Positions 37,861-48,008 of a DNA stretch of 64,000 nt are shown here, piece after piece. The notes beneath the pieces were generated by a model that saw only the letters and a list, made by a program, of their open reading frames with translations, searched no databases and was not told the origin of the DNA. The first letter of the stretch is position 1, and the number at the start of each line of letters is the position of its first letter. Both the position numbers and the translations under genes were made by a program. The DNA is from Hydractinia symbiolongicarpus (taxonomy: Eukaryota > Cnidaria > Hydrozoa > Anthoathecata > Hydractiniidae). The DNA is taken from positions 27,223,001 to 27,287,000 of the forward strand of contig NC_079882.1 in NCBI RefSeq assembly GCF_029227915.1, written 5' to 3'.

Positions 37861-39467
37861 GGGAATAAAAAGTTTATATTAATAATCAATACTTTGAAAC
37901 TATAAAATTTTGTTAGAACTTCCAATAAAATATTCCAATAAACTTGAAATCAGCTTTCAATATTAACAACACTCGGTAAGTTATGGTTTCCAGTGCAGTT
38001 ATTGACAATTTAATCCTTGCGTACACTGCGACTTTGTGTCTTCTGATGTATCTCAAGACATATGGATAAGTTAAAATCCCACTTTGAAATTCAAATTTTT
38101 ACTACTTCTTTGTTTAAACACAGACATGATAATAACAAAAGCTTTAATAAAAGGCATAAGATTACAAAGAGCCAATCATGCTGAAGCATTTAAACAAAAA
38201 CGACCAATCAGATTTCTTGTTGTTATGGTAAGACTCAATCATGTTTAAGTGCGGGTGTTCCTTTTAAATCTTATTGTTTTGATTTTTTTTACAGATAGAA
38301 CAATACTTAATATTATGTTTTTTCCTTTGTGTAATTGTCAATAGAAACAATTTTGTATAATAAAAATTGTCTTTTCACTGCTAGGAGACATCGTGATTGT
38401 AATAAAATATTTTTAAGCAGGCGGAATTTTTTTGCAACTTTTTTTTATCGCTAAGAAACGCACGAGGTGTTGCTATTCAGAATGTTTGGCAACAAATTTA
38501 TGCCTGACTTGTTTCGGCGCATGTATTGAGCATTTATTTTCGAATTCCTCGGTGTCGGTCGATCAAAAAGTCATTGGCATATTTGATCATGCTTGCCTGA
38601 CAGAGATTGGTTGAAAACAGGTTGTTTGAATATTTTCGCGCTTGAAAACAATGCAGAAAGAAAAAAATATTCTACGCCTTGGGTTCATTCAATGATAAAA
38701 AATTGGCGCGCGCGCGTTAATTATATGTCTGAATGAGAAAAAATGTTTTTGAATTTAATGAAGTTTTTTTTTGCGTCAGTAGATTGTAAGGCTTAATCTA
38801 AAACTCTTCTAGGTGTGCTAAGTTTGTTTTGAACGAAGACCGGATCTAGAGTCCCGTTATAAATTGTTGTGAAGAAATAGTTATATATAGTATTAAAAAT
38901 TACACTCATGTCAGCGAGCTTCTCGATTCATCGTGTGTTGGTTGTGGTAAAATTGTTTTTCTCGAGTAGAGACCTTCCGATATTCCCTTAGGTCATCAAA
39001 ATTATCACCTACACTGTAGTACATATTCTTAACTCTTGGATTAAATTTTTATCCAGTAATTGCAGGGTAGTTGAAATCAAACACTGGATTATTAGGAGAA
39101 TAATTTGTGAATTGTGAAAGCCGCTTTGTCTTGAGGAAATAACAAGATCTTTCTGATAAGAAAGCCACAATCTCAGAAATCTAGGTAATATCAAAAATGA
39201 TAATTTTAACTGTTTTTATACAATACTGCGGTCTGTTTTTTTATTTTTATTAAATAAATTATAATTCCATCTGTTTATAATCATATAAAAGTTCTTCGGA
39301 AATGTTTTCAAAAATAAAAAAAATGCATTAACTTATCGTCGACCCGAGGATCACTCCTGATTTGGAAATGTGAAATTCTTAAGAATTATCGAGGCTCGGA
39401 TAATTGAATGAAGTATATTTTTCGAAAAAATGTGTATGTGGTGATATATCACCACGGTAACGAGACA
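37861..39467. other. Intergenic between the bZIP gene and the foldback-like element
   Basis: Holds the 5' flank of the minus-strand bZIP gene with two CCAATCA sequences (about 38172 and 38203), and a short alternating CGCGCGCG run near 38708. A palindrome, GTGGTGATATATCACCAC, at about 39439-39456 lies just outside the foldback-like element. No gene was recognised. Confidence 0.45.
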
Positions 39468-39920
39468 GTATACTATGGAACGCCAAGGCTGCCTTATTCG
39501 ATGATTTCATTCGGTCATAAAACACTATTTGTCGCTAATTGTATTCGATTTTGTTAAAATTCATTCGATTTTGTAAAAATTCATTCGATTATGCGCTAAA
39601 TTCATTCGATTATGCGCTAAGTTCATTCGATTATGCGCTGAATTCATTCGATTATGCGATGAATTCATTCGATTATGCGATGAATTCATTCGATTATGCG
39701 ATGAATTCATTCGATTATGCGCTGTTTGCATGTGATAAATTATTCGATGCGCTGAATTCATGCGCTAAATTATTCGATGCGCTGTTTGCATGCGCTAAAT
39801 TATTCGATGCGCTGAATTCATGCGCTAAATTATTCGATGCGCTGAATTCATGCGCTAAATTATTCGATGCGCTGTTTGCATGCGATAAATTATTCGATAG
39901 TTTTGGCGCCTCAATCAAAA
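39468..39920 (+). repeat. Left arm: tandem 21-bp and 30-bp repeats
   Basis: From outside in: a unique end of about 70 bp, then seven units of 21 bp (core TTCATTCGATTATGCGCTGA), then six units of 30 bp (core GCTAAATTATTCGATGCGCTG, with two alternating variants), then the inner end. Both unit lengths are multiples of three and the frames stay open through the array, so long reading frames here are repeat artefacts rather than genes. Confidence 0.85.
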
Positions 39921-39941
39921 CTCAAGGATTACAAAATTAAT

Positions 39942-42149
39942 ATGGCTGACGAAAGAACACGAGCTATATTAAAGAAACTTGGATTGAAACACCTTATTTT
40001 GAAGTTTAGTGAAGAAAATATAACCGCTGATTTGATACCAAAGCTTTCTCTAAAGCATTTCGAAAGCTTAGGTGTAACAGATAATGGAGTTATAATGAAG
40101 CTACCATAGGACAAGGAAAGATTTATATACGTCCAATTCAAAAGTCGTTGTCGGTAATACCTCTGCAAAAGGCAAGTACAGTAACAACTTCTATCAAAGA
40201 AAAATGTTTAAATTGTTTTGAGGAGTTTTGTCTCGAAGAACTGAGACAACATACTGAGTTATGCATGCCATACTATGAATCTAGTGATGATTCAGAAGTT
40301 GCATTACCCCCTGTGTTATCAAATGAGGTGACCCATGAAGAGGAAAACAATGAAATAACTGAAACTGAATCTGCTTTTCGAATAAGCTATGAGTACATTC
40401 CAGAAACAAGAGATCAAAAGCAGGATAATGCTAATAACAACGAAGAATTTGATCTCAATGCAAACATTAACAACATCATCAGTTATTGCATTGATAATCA
40501 AGTGAATTCACCAGTCGAGATATTACGGTATATGCAGCAGAAGTTAGTTCAAGGTCGAAGTTTAGAAATAACTGATATTGCGGTTCATGATGACAGACCA
40601 ACAAATTTTATCATGGTTGATCGGGCCAATCTTATTGAAACTGGTTTAGAAGAGATACGGGAACTGCAAAATAAGTTGATTTGTTTATCTGTGCAGTTTT
40701 ATGGTGAGGTAGGAAAGAGTATTATTTTTATCTTCATGTTTAATATTAAGATTGTTTTTTTGTTCATCAGTTAATTTGTTTATTTTACCAGACATGTTTG
40801 TGTAATCATTATATTATATTATTTATCATTTATATTATTATATTTTTAGTTGGCAGAAGATTATGGAGGGCCAAGAAAAGAGTTTTTTCAACAGATAATA
40901 AGAGAAATCAAAGAAAAATACTTTGATTGTGAAATAAACTTGTTTCCTTTAAGTGATTATTATGATATTGGAATAGTTTTTGGTACGTAATTACACTCAG
41001 CGTTATACCACTGTGAGAAATTGAAAAAAGGAACACAAAAACATTTCTTGTTGTTGTGAGCTTCTTAAAAACTAAAAAAAAATCTAAAAAGATAAATATT
41101 CTATGAAAATGAGTGTTTATTCTTATTTTTTTAGGCTTGAGTTTGCTTCAGAATGGCCCATTTCCACAGTTTTTGGAAGAAGATGACCTGCAAAAAATAT
41201 TTTTTAACGAAGAACCTGGCAAATTCAATGAACTCCGAAGAGCTTTCAAGGATCTTGGAATTTTCCAAGTTTGTATTATATATTTTTGGATGTTTCTCTA
41301 AAAGAAGCTTTTTCTCATAAAGCTTTCTCTTAACATACCGTATTTCCTCTTATCCGTCTGTTTTCTAATACCTAAATTCAGCATTTTAAGGTTTATTAGA
41401 GGGGGCGTTAATAGAGGAAATACGGTAAGTAAATACATAAGGAAAAGATCTGTTGAGCATTGTATTTACATCTACACTCAATGAGTTTATTTATCATTAT
41501 AATTAGTTATCATTGCTTTCAGATTGTGGAAGCCTTTCCTATCATGCTACACCTTTTCCGACCCAATCCTAATGCTACTTTCACTTTTAAAAAACTGGTC
41601 AACTTGCTTCAGCCAAAATGGGCAGCTGAAGGGTCAAACGAACATTACAGGCAGAAAAAGCTTTATCCGTCATTAATGAAATATTTGAGGCAAGCACATG
41701 GTAAGTGTCAAATTTAAATTTCCACGCGCTCGCTCCGCTTTTCTATAAACTAAATAGCCAAACATTTTTTATTTTGTATGAGCAGAGTTTCACAAAGGAA
41801 GCTGGCTTCTGCTACCTTAAGGGAAGAAATTATGTGCGGAAGAAATATCTATATATAAACTTTCTATTTTTGTTACTGTTTAGGTGGAAAACGTTCGGGT
41901 GTTTCGCTTCCCGATGTACTAAGGTTTGTCACTGGAAGTGAAGAAGAGCCTTTGTTAGGATTTGCACTGGCCCCTTCGATAAAATTTGTTCCGGTGATGG
42001 AAGAAGGTCGATTTCTTCCGACAAGTAACACTTGCATTAATCAATTGCAATTACCAATGGAAAGTAATGCTATTTCCCTTCCAGACGAAAACGCTCTGTT
42101 CGGTTTATATGACTTAGCCTTTTCTAGTCGATTTTTTGGACAAATTTAA
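39942..42149 (+). CDS. SAM / C2HC finger / HECT-like ubiquitin ligase, frameshifted after the SAM domain
   Basis: Predicted E3 ubiquitin ligase of the G2E3-like kind. The ATG at 39942 (A at -3, G at +4) lies 22 bp inside the left arm. It opens a SAM-domain frame (KLGLKHLILKFSEENI ... FESLGVTDNG) that ends at a TAG at 40107. The rest continues in another frame from about 40097, so one base appears lost near 40095-40106. That frame gives CLNCFEEFCLEELRQHTELC, a CxxC-x11-H-x3-C finger of UBZ4 (ubiquitin-binding) pattern, then an acidic linker. The HECT-like region spans exons to 40708, then 40850-40982, 41135-41268, 41523-41700 and 41884-42149. GGPRKEFF and the C-terminal NTCINQLQLP, with the presumed catalytic Cys, mark the domain. 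All later junctions are in phase. The total would be about 490 residues. The shift may be a pseudogene lesion, an allele or a base-call error. Confidence 0.8.
41336..41427. mobile_element. 92-bp MITE in intron 3 of the HECT-like gene
   Basis: TACCGTATTTCCTCT at 41336 and its exact reverse complement ending at 41427 bracket 62 bp of non-coding sequence. It lies wholly within the third intron and does not disturb splice sites. It is too short to code for anything. The superfamily is not established. Confidence 0.7.
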
Positions 42150-42302
42150 AAGTCGTCGACAGTTTTATTATTTATGCCTATTAGGAACTTAACTCTTGTG
42201 ATTAAATGCAAACATTTATGCTTTCTTTCGTTACCTTTTCACTGATTCAAAACTTATTTTATAATTGGTAGTTGTTTACTTGTAAACTTCGTTTTGTTTA
42301 CG

Positions 42303-42324
42303 GTGTCCCTTTCCAAAGGGACAC
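42303..42324. other. Perfect 10-bp stem hairpin in the 3' region of the HECT-like gene
   Basis: GTGTCCCTTT, a 2-nt CC spacer and the exact complement AAAGGGACAC form a compact hairpin 154 bp after the stop codon. An AATAAA lies near 42406, so the hairpin would be in the 3' UTR. It could be an RNA structure or a remnant palindrome. Confidence 0.5.
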
Positions 42325-42549
42325 TTAATTTTTGTTTTATTCAGAGAGAATATTTTTTATATTTTAGCTCTTATCGTTTGTATTCATTTTCTTATATTAT
42401 AGGAGAATAAATGTTCCGTAGTTTCTTCAGAAATTTTCGATGTACTTTGCAAGATTAGACTGACGCTTAATCGTAACACTATGGTAAAGTGTTCCCGCGA
42501 AATTGTTAATTTTCTAAGAAATTCAGAGGTTACCATTTTTTAATTTTAA

Positions 42550-43092
42550 TTTTGATTGAGGCGCCAAAACTATCGAATAATTTATCGCATGCAAACAGCG
42601 CATCGAATAATTTAGCGCATGAATTCAGCGCATCGAATAATTTATCGCATGCAAACAGCGCATCGAATAATTTAGCGCATGAATTCAGCGCATCGAATAA
42701 TTTAGCGCATGCAAACAGCGCATCGAATAATTTAGCGCATGCAAACAGCGCATCGAATAATTTAGCGCATGCAAACAGCGCATCGAATAATTTAGCGCAT
42801 GAATTCAGCGCATCGAATAATTTATCACATGCAAACAGCGCATAATCGAATGAATTCATCGCATAATCGAATGAATTCATCGCATAATCGAATGAATTCA
42901 TCGCATAATCGAATGAATTCAGCGCATAATCGAATGAACTTAGCGCATAATCGAATGAATTTAGCGCATAATCGAATGAATTTTTACAAAATCGAATGAA
43001 TTTTAACAAAATCGAATACAATTAGCGACAAATAGTGTTTTATGACCGAATGAAATCATCGAATAAGGCAGCCTTGGCGTTCCATAGTATAC
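42550..43092 (-). repeat. Right arm: tandem 30-bp and 21-bp repeats, inverted
   Basis: This arm is the reverse complement of the left one. It has the same seven 21-bp units and outer end, but nine 30-bp units instead of six. The 90-bp length difference between arms equals exactly three units. Apart from this the arms look nearly identical by eye, which suggests recent homogenisation or recent mobility. Confidence 0.85.
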
Positions 43093-44465
43093 CATGTCAA
43101 ACTTAGATTTAATATATTCCGTTTGTACATCCGTCAGGAATAAAACACGGAAAATACAATCAGTTATTTTTACATCAAACTATTTATGGCCACTATTTTA
43201 ATTAGTGTATAACTCCTTTACTGAACATTATATAACCATTTTAGATTTATATAATATATCGAATATTTCAAATCTGATATTAGCATTGCGTAGTTTAACT
43301 TCAGCTAATACTTCTCTCCATATTTCATGTATCTTAGCAACATCAACTCAGCTGATTATATGTCTATTGTGACGTCATCGGATTGATCAACCCCCGTGTT
43401 TATACACCTGTAACAACATGAAGGTTACAAATATTTCATTAGCACTTGTAGACAACATCGAGCGTGCGTGTTTCAATGAATTTATAGAAAAAATCGACTT
43501 TCGATTCTTCCGATTTGTGTATGTTACATGTGCTTGCTAGTTTTTAACATGTATCAGTCAGCCCGACTATTTACAACTTGCTTCATACACCCGTGGAATA
43601 GGGTAACATAGCGTTAATTTTCCTTTGAAAACTCCTTCCCAGTGCTTTTTAAGGTTTTTATCGAGTAGGTGCCATCTTTCTCAATTTGTTATTTTATGGA
43701 ATAAGAACATTTAACTGCATGAAAGCCTTTGGATTTTCCTAATTCTTTGCACTGTAAAGATTAACGAGTGTGTAGTCACATGGATAGTTACAAACGAATA
43801 AATCTCTAAAAAAAACTTTTTACAACACACAGACGTGTAATTTCTGCAAAATGACGAAATTTTGTCAAATTCATTGCATAATCATGATTTTGATCATGTT
43901 TTTTGTTCGCACATCCCAGTGGAAGTATTCTCACTTAACGACTTGCTAAATTCAACTTATCTAGTGTACATTGAGGACTGGTGCTGAAGTTGTTGTGTTA
44001 GACGTAACATACCGATGAGATATATTCATTCATATATAAATATGAATTTAAAGTTGGTTGCTATAGTGAAAGTTGTGATTTATTCGTACACAAAAAGTTC
44101 CATTTTCTGTTTAACTAACGACGCGAGATTAAGTTATATTGACCGTAATAATCTGTACCATTGACCCCAAGGGTTTACAACAGCTAACTCATTTAACCCT
44201 AGAACTCCTGTCTGCTTAATGTACAAATTCAGAAACAGCCGTCATTAAATCGTCTTCAATTGTCAGGAACTGTGTCACATCTAGAAAAATAAAAAAGCAA
44301 TATAACTTATAAATCATAGTGGCACTATACTAGAAAAAAGCATTTAGGTAGCTTAGCTACATCAATATATTTGAAAACTTAATTCTGTTACTTTCGTTTC
44401 AATCAAAGTTAAAGGTATACATTCTGTTAATTAAAAAATATAAGAAAAAAAAAAAAAATAAGTTT

Positions 44466-44580
44466 GATGTTAACCGTTCAATTAAATTTACGAAAATGTT
44501 TTCGAATTGCATTAAATTTTGTTCTTACTTCCTCATAATTTTGATCTTTTGATTTTCATACTTTCGCTGACTGGTAATAT
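44466..44580 (+). repeat. Dispersed repeat copy 2
   Basis: Same-orientation match to 37271-37390, diverged by scattered substitutions and a short deletion. The two copies lie on either side of the foldback-like element, but nothing links them to it. Confidence 0.7.
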
Positions 44581-44770
44581 TTTTTAAGTAGTATAGAATA
44601 CAAGGAGAATTTCTTTATATGAAAGAAAAAAAAAATTAAATCTGAATATATAATTTAAATGTTGGAAATTTAATTAAATAGAAATTAGCTTATGCAGCTA
44701 TATTTTACATGAACAACATTTCTTTTTTCAGCCCGTTCCTTACATTTGAGCGTTAAAGTACAATGTGTTT

Positions 44771-44846
44771 AACAACCTCGTTTCCGGGATCCTAATTGGC
44801 TTTGGTGTCAGAAAAAAACCCATAATGATCTGGGAATGAGGTTGTT
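44771..44846. repeat. Palindromic short element
   Basis: AACAACCTCGTTTCCGGGATC at its left end (44771) is mirrored by GATCTGGGAATGAGGTTGTT ending at 44846, around a loop of about 35 nt. The CCTCGTT(T/C)CC end resembles the CTCGTCCCCAG ends of the palindromes at 13.9 and 16.1 kb. Confidence 0.6.
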
Positions 44847-45778
44847 CTTTATTTTCTCTTACTTTAAGGACAACAACATCCGCGTTTTTATGCGTCTTTT
44901 GGTCATTTTCGCGAAAGTTTATGGCTTTGGAAATTATAAATCAGCAAAAGCGGGAAACTTTTTACCACGCGAAGTCTTGGATATTTTTTAAGACGCGGGA
45001 GTTTTTTCTCCACAAAAAAATTAAAAACGGAGAAACCTCAAAGTTACAATAACATTTGGTGTATTCATTCTTTATTGGTCACATGAACATTTCTCGGAGA
45101 TTCCGATTCCTTAAACAGTAATGGATGCAGACTTTTGATTCCTAATAATAAGAGAAAAGAAAAATTAGTATTGTCGCCATTTGCAAAAGTTTATATTCGC
45201 GCAAATGAAGTAATTTTGGCTTTTGGCAAAAACAGTTTACGCAAATTCGTCCCAAGATTTAACCAGCGAAATGTTTTGTCCCTAAAGTAGTTTATAGTAA
45301 TACGAAAGGTTGTCCAAAAAATGGCATGAATTCACTTTTATTTTTTGCTGGTGAAGAATATCTTATGGATATAAAAGGACTAAGTGCGAGGTTGTTCATT
45401 TGCTTAAAGTTTCACCAGAGAAAATCAATAAATAATAATTAAAAAGGTTTATTATCTTGGGAAAAAATATTGATATGTATCATAATTAGTTGCATGTTTT
45501 CAATTTGATTTTCCCTTTGGTCATAACAACGCTAATTAAGTGATAAAATCATGACTTTTTATGTAATTTACTATCAAGACGATTTCTATGTCGGCAAGTT
45601 TTCTTAGGTCACGTAATTTTTTTCTTAATTGTCCAGAAGAGAATAACATTTACTGTTTGCGAAAGAGGGATTCATAAAGACAAAAGTATTCATTTATTGG
45701 AAGTGATAATAAAAAATGTACACAGTAATTGACTGGGGACTTTCGCGGGAAATTTCTTTTCGTGAAAAAACCTGTGTA

Positions 45779-46001
45779 GGCTATTTTCTACTTAAAGAGA
45801 ATTTTCGGAACGAAACGGAAAGAAAAAATTTAACGCGATTATACTTTCTAGGAACGGAACGAAAAGGAAAATTTTCCACTAACGCGCTGTAAACATTGTA
45901 AGTACGCATGCTCAGAAGCTTTTCCGTTCCTATCCGTTCTGTTTCGTTCCTATCCGTTCTGTTCTGTTCCCCGGAAAATTTTCTTGAAGTGGAAAATAGC
46001 C
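45779..46001. mobile_element. MITE of about 223 bp
   Basis: GGCTATTTTCTACTT at 45779 is matched in inverted orientation by AAGTGGAAAATAGCC ending at 46001, with one mismatch. The inverted similarity runs further inward (AATTTTC, then GGAACG-rich stretches and CGTTCC-rich complements). It is non-coding. No clear target duplication was seen. Confidence 0.65.
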
Positions 46002-46425
46002 AGATGTATAACTCGAAAGATTCATTCAAAGCTGGAAACATTTGGATTTCAAGATTTCTTAAATAACTTTCCAACTAGTGAGGGTATGTGTGTTGGTGAC
46101 TTGAGGTGCACGTAAACTATTTTCTTCTTTTAACAGCTCATATGTGAATTACAAAATTGATTTACGTTTTATATTGCAGGTGTTTTGATACAGCTACCAT
46201 GAACCACACATTGGCCTGAGAAGAATTATTTCACAACGGTTCAAATTTATTTTAAATTATTAAGTTGTTTAAAGAGTAACATCGATTCTCAATCCTGCGG
46301 TGGTCCAACATTCACTTTTTTCGAAAGAGAGAAAAAATTATTTTAGTTCAAACTTTATTTTTAAATTTACAAATAAAAGGCGTACGATACGTTAACAGAT
46401 GTAGTGATAGAAATAAAAAGCCAAG

Positions 46426-47778
46426 ATGTTGACAGTACTACAGAGTATACTGTGTTTGTCAATTCTAATGATCTGCAATTGTCAAAACCATAGTTGTAGG
46501 GATATCATGAATAGAGATATCGTTATGAACTATACTTTAAGTAAATTTAAAATAAATGAATCTCTGCTGACCAACAAAAGCTTGTTCCAAGAAGATTTTA
46601 TCAAAAAAATACGTTTAGCTATTTATCATTTATCAATGGATACATTGTGCGTACAGACTCCATCGCATGACACTTTGTATGTTTGGTCACTGCGTGTATT
46701 ATACGAAGAGATTGCAAAAAACTGCGAAAAAAGTGGAGGAGAGTTTATAGGACGAACAGGAATCTGTTTTTTATCGAATGGTACGCACAACGTTTCCATC
46801 CCAATGAAGAATTTGATAGATTCTAAGATTTCTTATGCTGTTGGAATCGGTGGAAATATCTTTAGTACAATAACATTGATTATTTTGCTGGCCACGTACT
46901 TCTTGTTTTCTGAATTGAGAACATTGCCAGGTAAAAATATCATGGCGCTATCCTGTTGTGTTCTTATAGTTCACACACTTCAATTGGTGATAACAATTGG
47001 AATCCATGGTCGTTTTTGTATTGCAAGTGGAATATTACTGCATTTTGTGATGTTGAAAAGTTTCTCGTGGAAAGTAATATCATCATTTGATTTGTGGTAT
47101 ACGTTTTCAAGGAATTTCTTAAGAGATAACCAATGGAAGAAAAAGCAATTTAAATATTATCTCATCATCTCCTTTGGTTGTAGTGGTTCTGTAATATTTA
47201 TATCACTAATGTTGGAGTACGCAGGAAATTGTGGAATGGGATATGGCGCGCATAATCATTGCTTCATTACAAAACTACTTCCACATTTTCTTCTTTTTAT
47301 CCTTCCAATTTTGTTAATCGTTATATGCAATATTTTCGCTCTAATTATTACCATCCGAAACATTTCTAAGGCTAAGAAATCCACTAAAATGGCTCACCAG
47401 TCTTCACACAATGACGTCATGTTTCTTTCAAGAATGTTCATCAAGATATCGATAGTCAATGGAACAGGATGGTGTTTTGGGTTGCTTGGTGCATTTATTG
47501 CGTCTTCGTTTTGCATGTATATATATCTCATCGTTGTTAACTTTCAAGGATTTTTCATTTTTTTAGCATTTTGCGTCAACAGAAGAATATTTAAGCTTTA
47601 TTGTCAAAAATACAGACAGCTTAAATCTAATTATACATTTGAAAATACTTTTGCAAGCTTTGGACACGATGGCCACGAAACACAGGATAACCACGAAGCA
47701 CACGAAACGCACTATGCACACGAAACGCACGATAATTACGTCATACCGGAAGACAATCAAGTGGAGTCTTCTATTTGA
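46426..47778 (+). CDS. Methuselah-like seven-transmembrane receptor, copy 1
   Basis: Plasma-membrane G-protein-coupled receptor of the secretin/Methuselah-like group; ligand unknown. A 450-residue uninterrupted frame. A hydrophobic signal peptide (1-20) leads into a short ectodomain (21-130) with several N-glycosylation sites and cysteines, and no GPS or GAIN motif. Seven hydrophobic helices lie at about 135-161, 170-194, 197-227, 242-264, 284-311, 332-358 and 362-384. Family hallmarks are TLPGKNIMALSCC at helix 2, the SFDLWYTF end of helix 3 and NFQGFFIFLAFCVNRR at helix 7. The cytoplasmic tail holds HETH-type repeats (HEAHETHYAHETHDN). Its ectodomain differs from copies 2-4 up to nucleotide 46792; from there on it is almost identical to them. 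An upstream ATG near 46199 opens a six-codon frame ending in TGA. Confidence 0.82.
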   Translation: MLTVLQSILCLSILMICNCQNHSCRDIMNRDIVMNYTLSKFKINESLLTNKSLFQEDFIKKIRLAIYHLSMDTLCVQTPSHDTLYVWSLRVLYEEIAKNCEKSGGEFIGRTGICFLSNGTHNVSIPMKNLIDSKISYAVGIGGNIFSTITLIILLATYFLFSELRTLPGKNIMALSCCVLIVHTLQLVITIGIHGRFCIASGILLHFVMLKSFSWKVISSFDLWYTFSRNFLRDNQWKKKQFKYYLIISFGCSGSVIFISLMLEYAGNCGMGYGAHNHCFITKLLPHFLLFILPILLIVICNIFALIITIRNISKAKKSTKMAHQSSHNDVMFLSRMFIKISIVNGTGWCFGLLGAFIASSFCMYIYLIVVNFQGFFIFLAFCVNRRIFKLYCQKYRQLKSNYTFENTFASFGHDGHETQDNHEAHETHYAHETHDNYVIPEDNQVESSI

Positions 47779-48008
47779 TATTTGTTTTTCTATAAACACA
47801 ACTGAAGATACCACCATCCTTTTGCAACCAATCAAACCAACTAGCAAGTAGTAAAATTTTTCAAATTTTAACAAAAGTTTGAATTACGTTGTTGGCCTGT
47901 GTATACACAAGGAGTAGTGTACTACTACAAACTGCTATATAGCTCAGAATGTAACTGTAAAATGTTTATTTTAATTCCGTTGTTCAAAAAGTATTTATCT
48001 TTTATTAA

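Larger units (their letters stand above)
39468..43092 (+). mobile_element. 3.6-kb foldback-like element carrying a SAM/HECT gene
   Basis: The two ends are inverted copies of one another: left arm 39468-39920 (453 bp), right arm 42550-43092 (543 bp). The outer ends share GTATACTATGGAACGCC and the inner ends share GGCGCCTCAATCAAAA. Between them lies one intron-containing gene and no transposase. A TA dinucleotide at each outer junction could be the target duplication, but the terminal GTATAC is itself palindromic, so the exact end is uncertain. Long inverted arms built from short tandem repeats are the hallmark of foldback transposons. Alternatively, this is a local inverted duplication of a satellite that happens to flank a gene. 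Confidence 0.7.
43093..46425. other. Intergenic upstream of the receptor array
   Basis: Besides the short elements listed separately (44466-44580, 44771-44846 and 45779-46001), no gene is evident. The right-hand end includes the 5' leader of the first receptor gene. A likely acceptor (TATATTGCAG) lies at about 46171-46180, matching a similar acceptor upstream of the other copies, so the leader is probably spliced. Confidence 0.45.

Noticed and set aside
39539-39940. 133-codon frame with FDYA and KLFDA repeats, and its 163-codon mirror at 42530-43021
   Set aside because: It lies wholly in the tandem arms of the foldback-like element; unit lengths divisible by three keep every frame open. No start context, splice link or non-repeat domain.
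47415-47425. TGACGTCA inside the receptor coding sequence, considered as a regulatory site
   Set aside because: It encodes conserved residues (N-D-V-M) in the loop before helix 6, so coding constraint explains it.
47563-47874. 103-codon minus-strand frame repeated at 51621 and 55672
   Set aside because: It recurs only because the receptor genes are duplicated; antisense to the receptor tail with a valine/isoleucine-rich composition.
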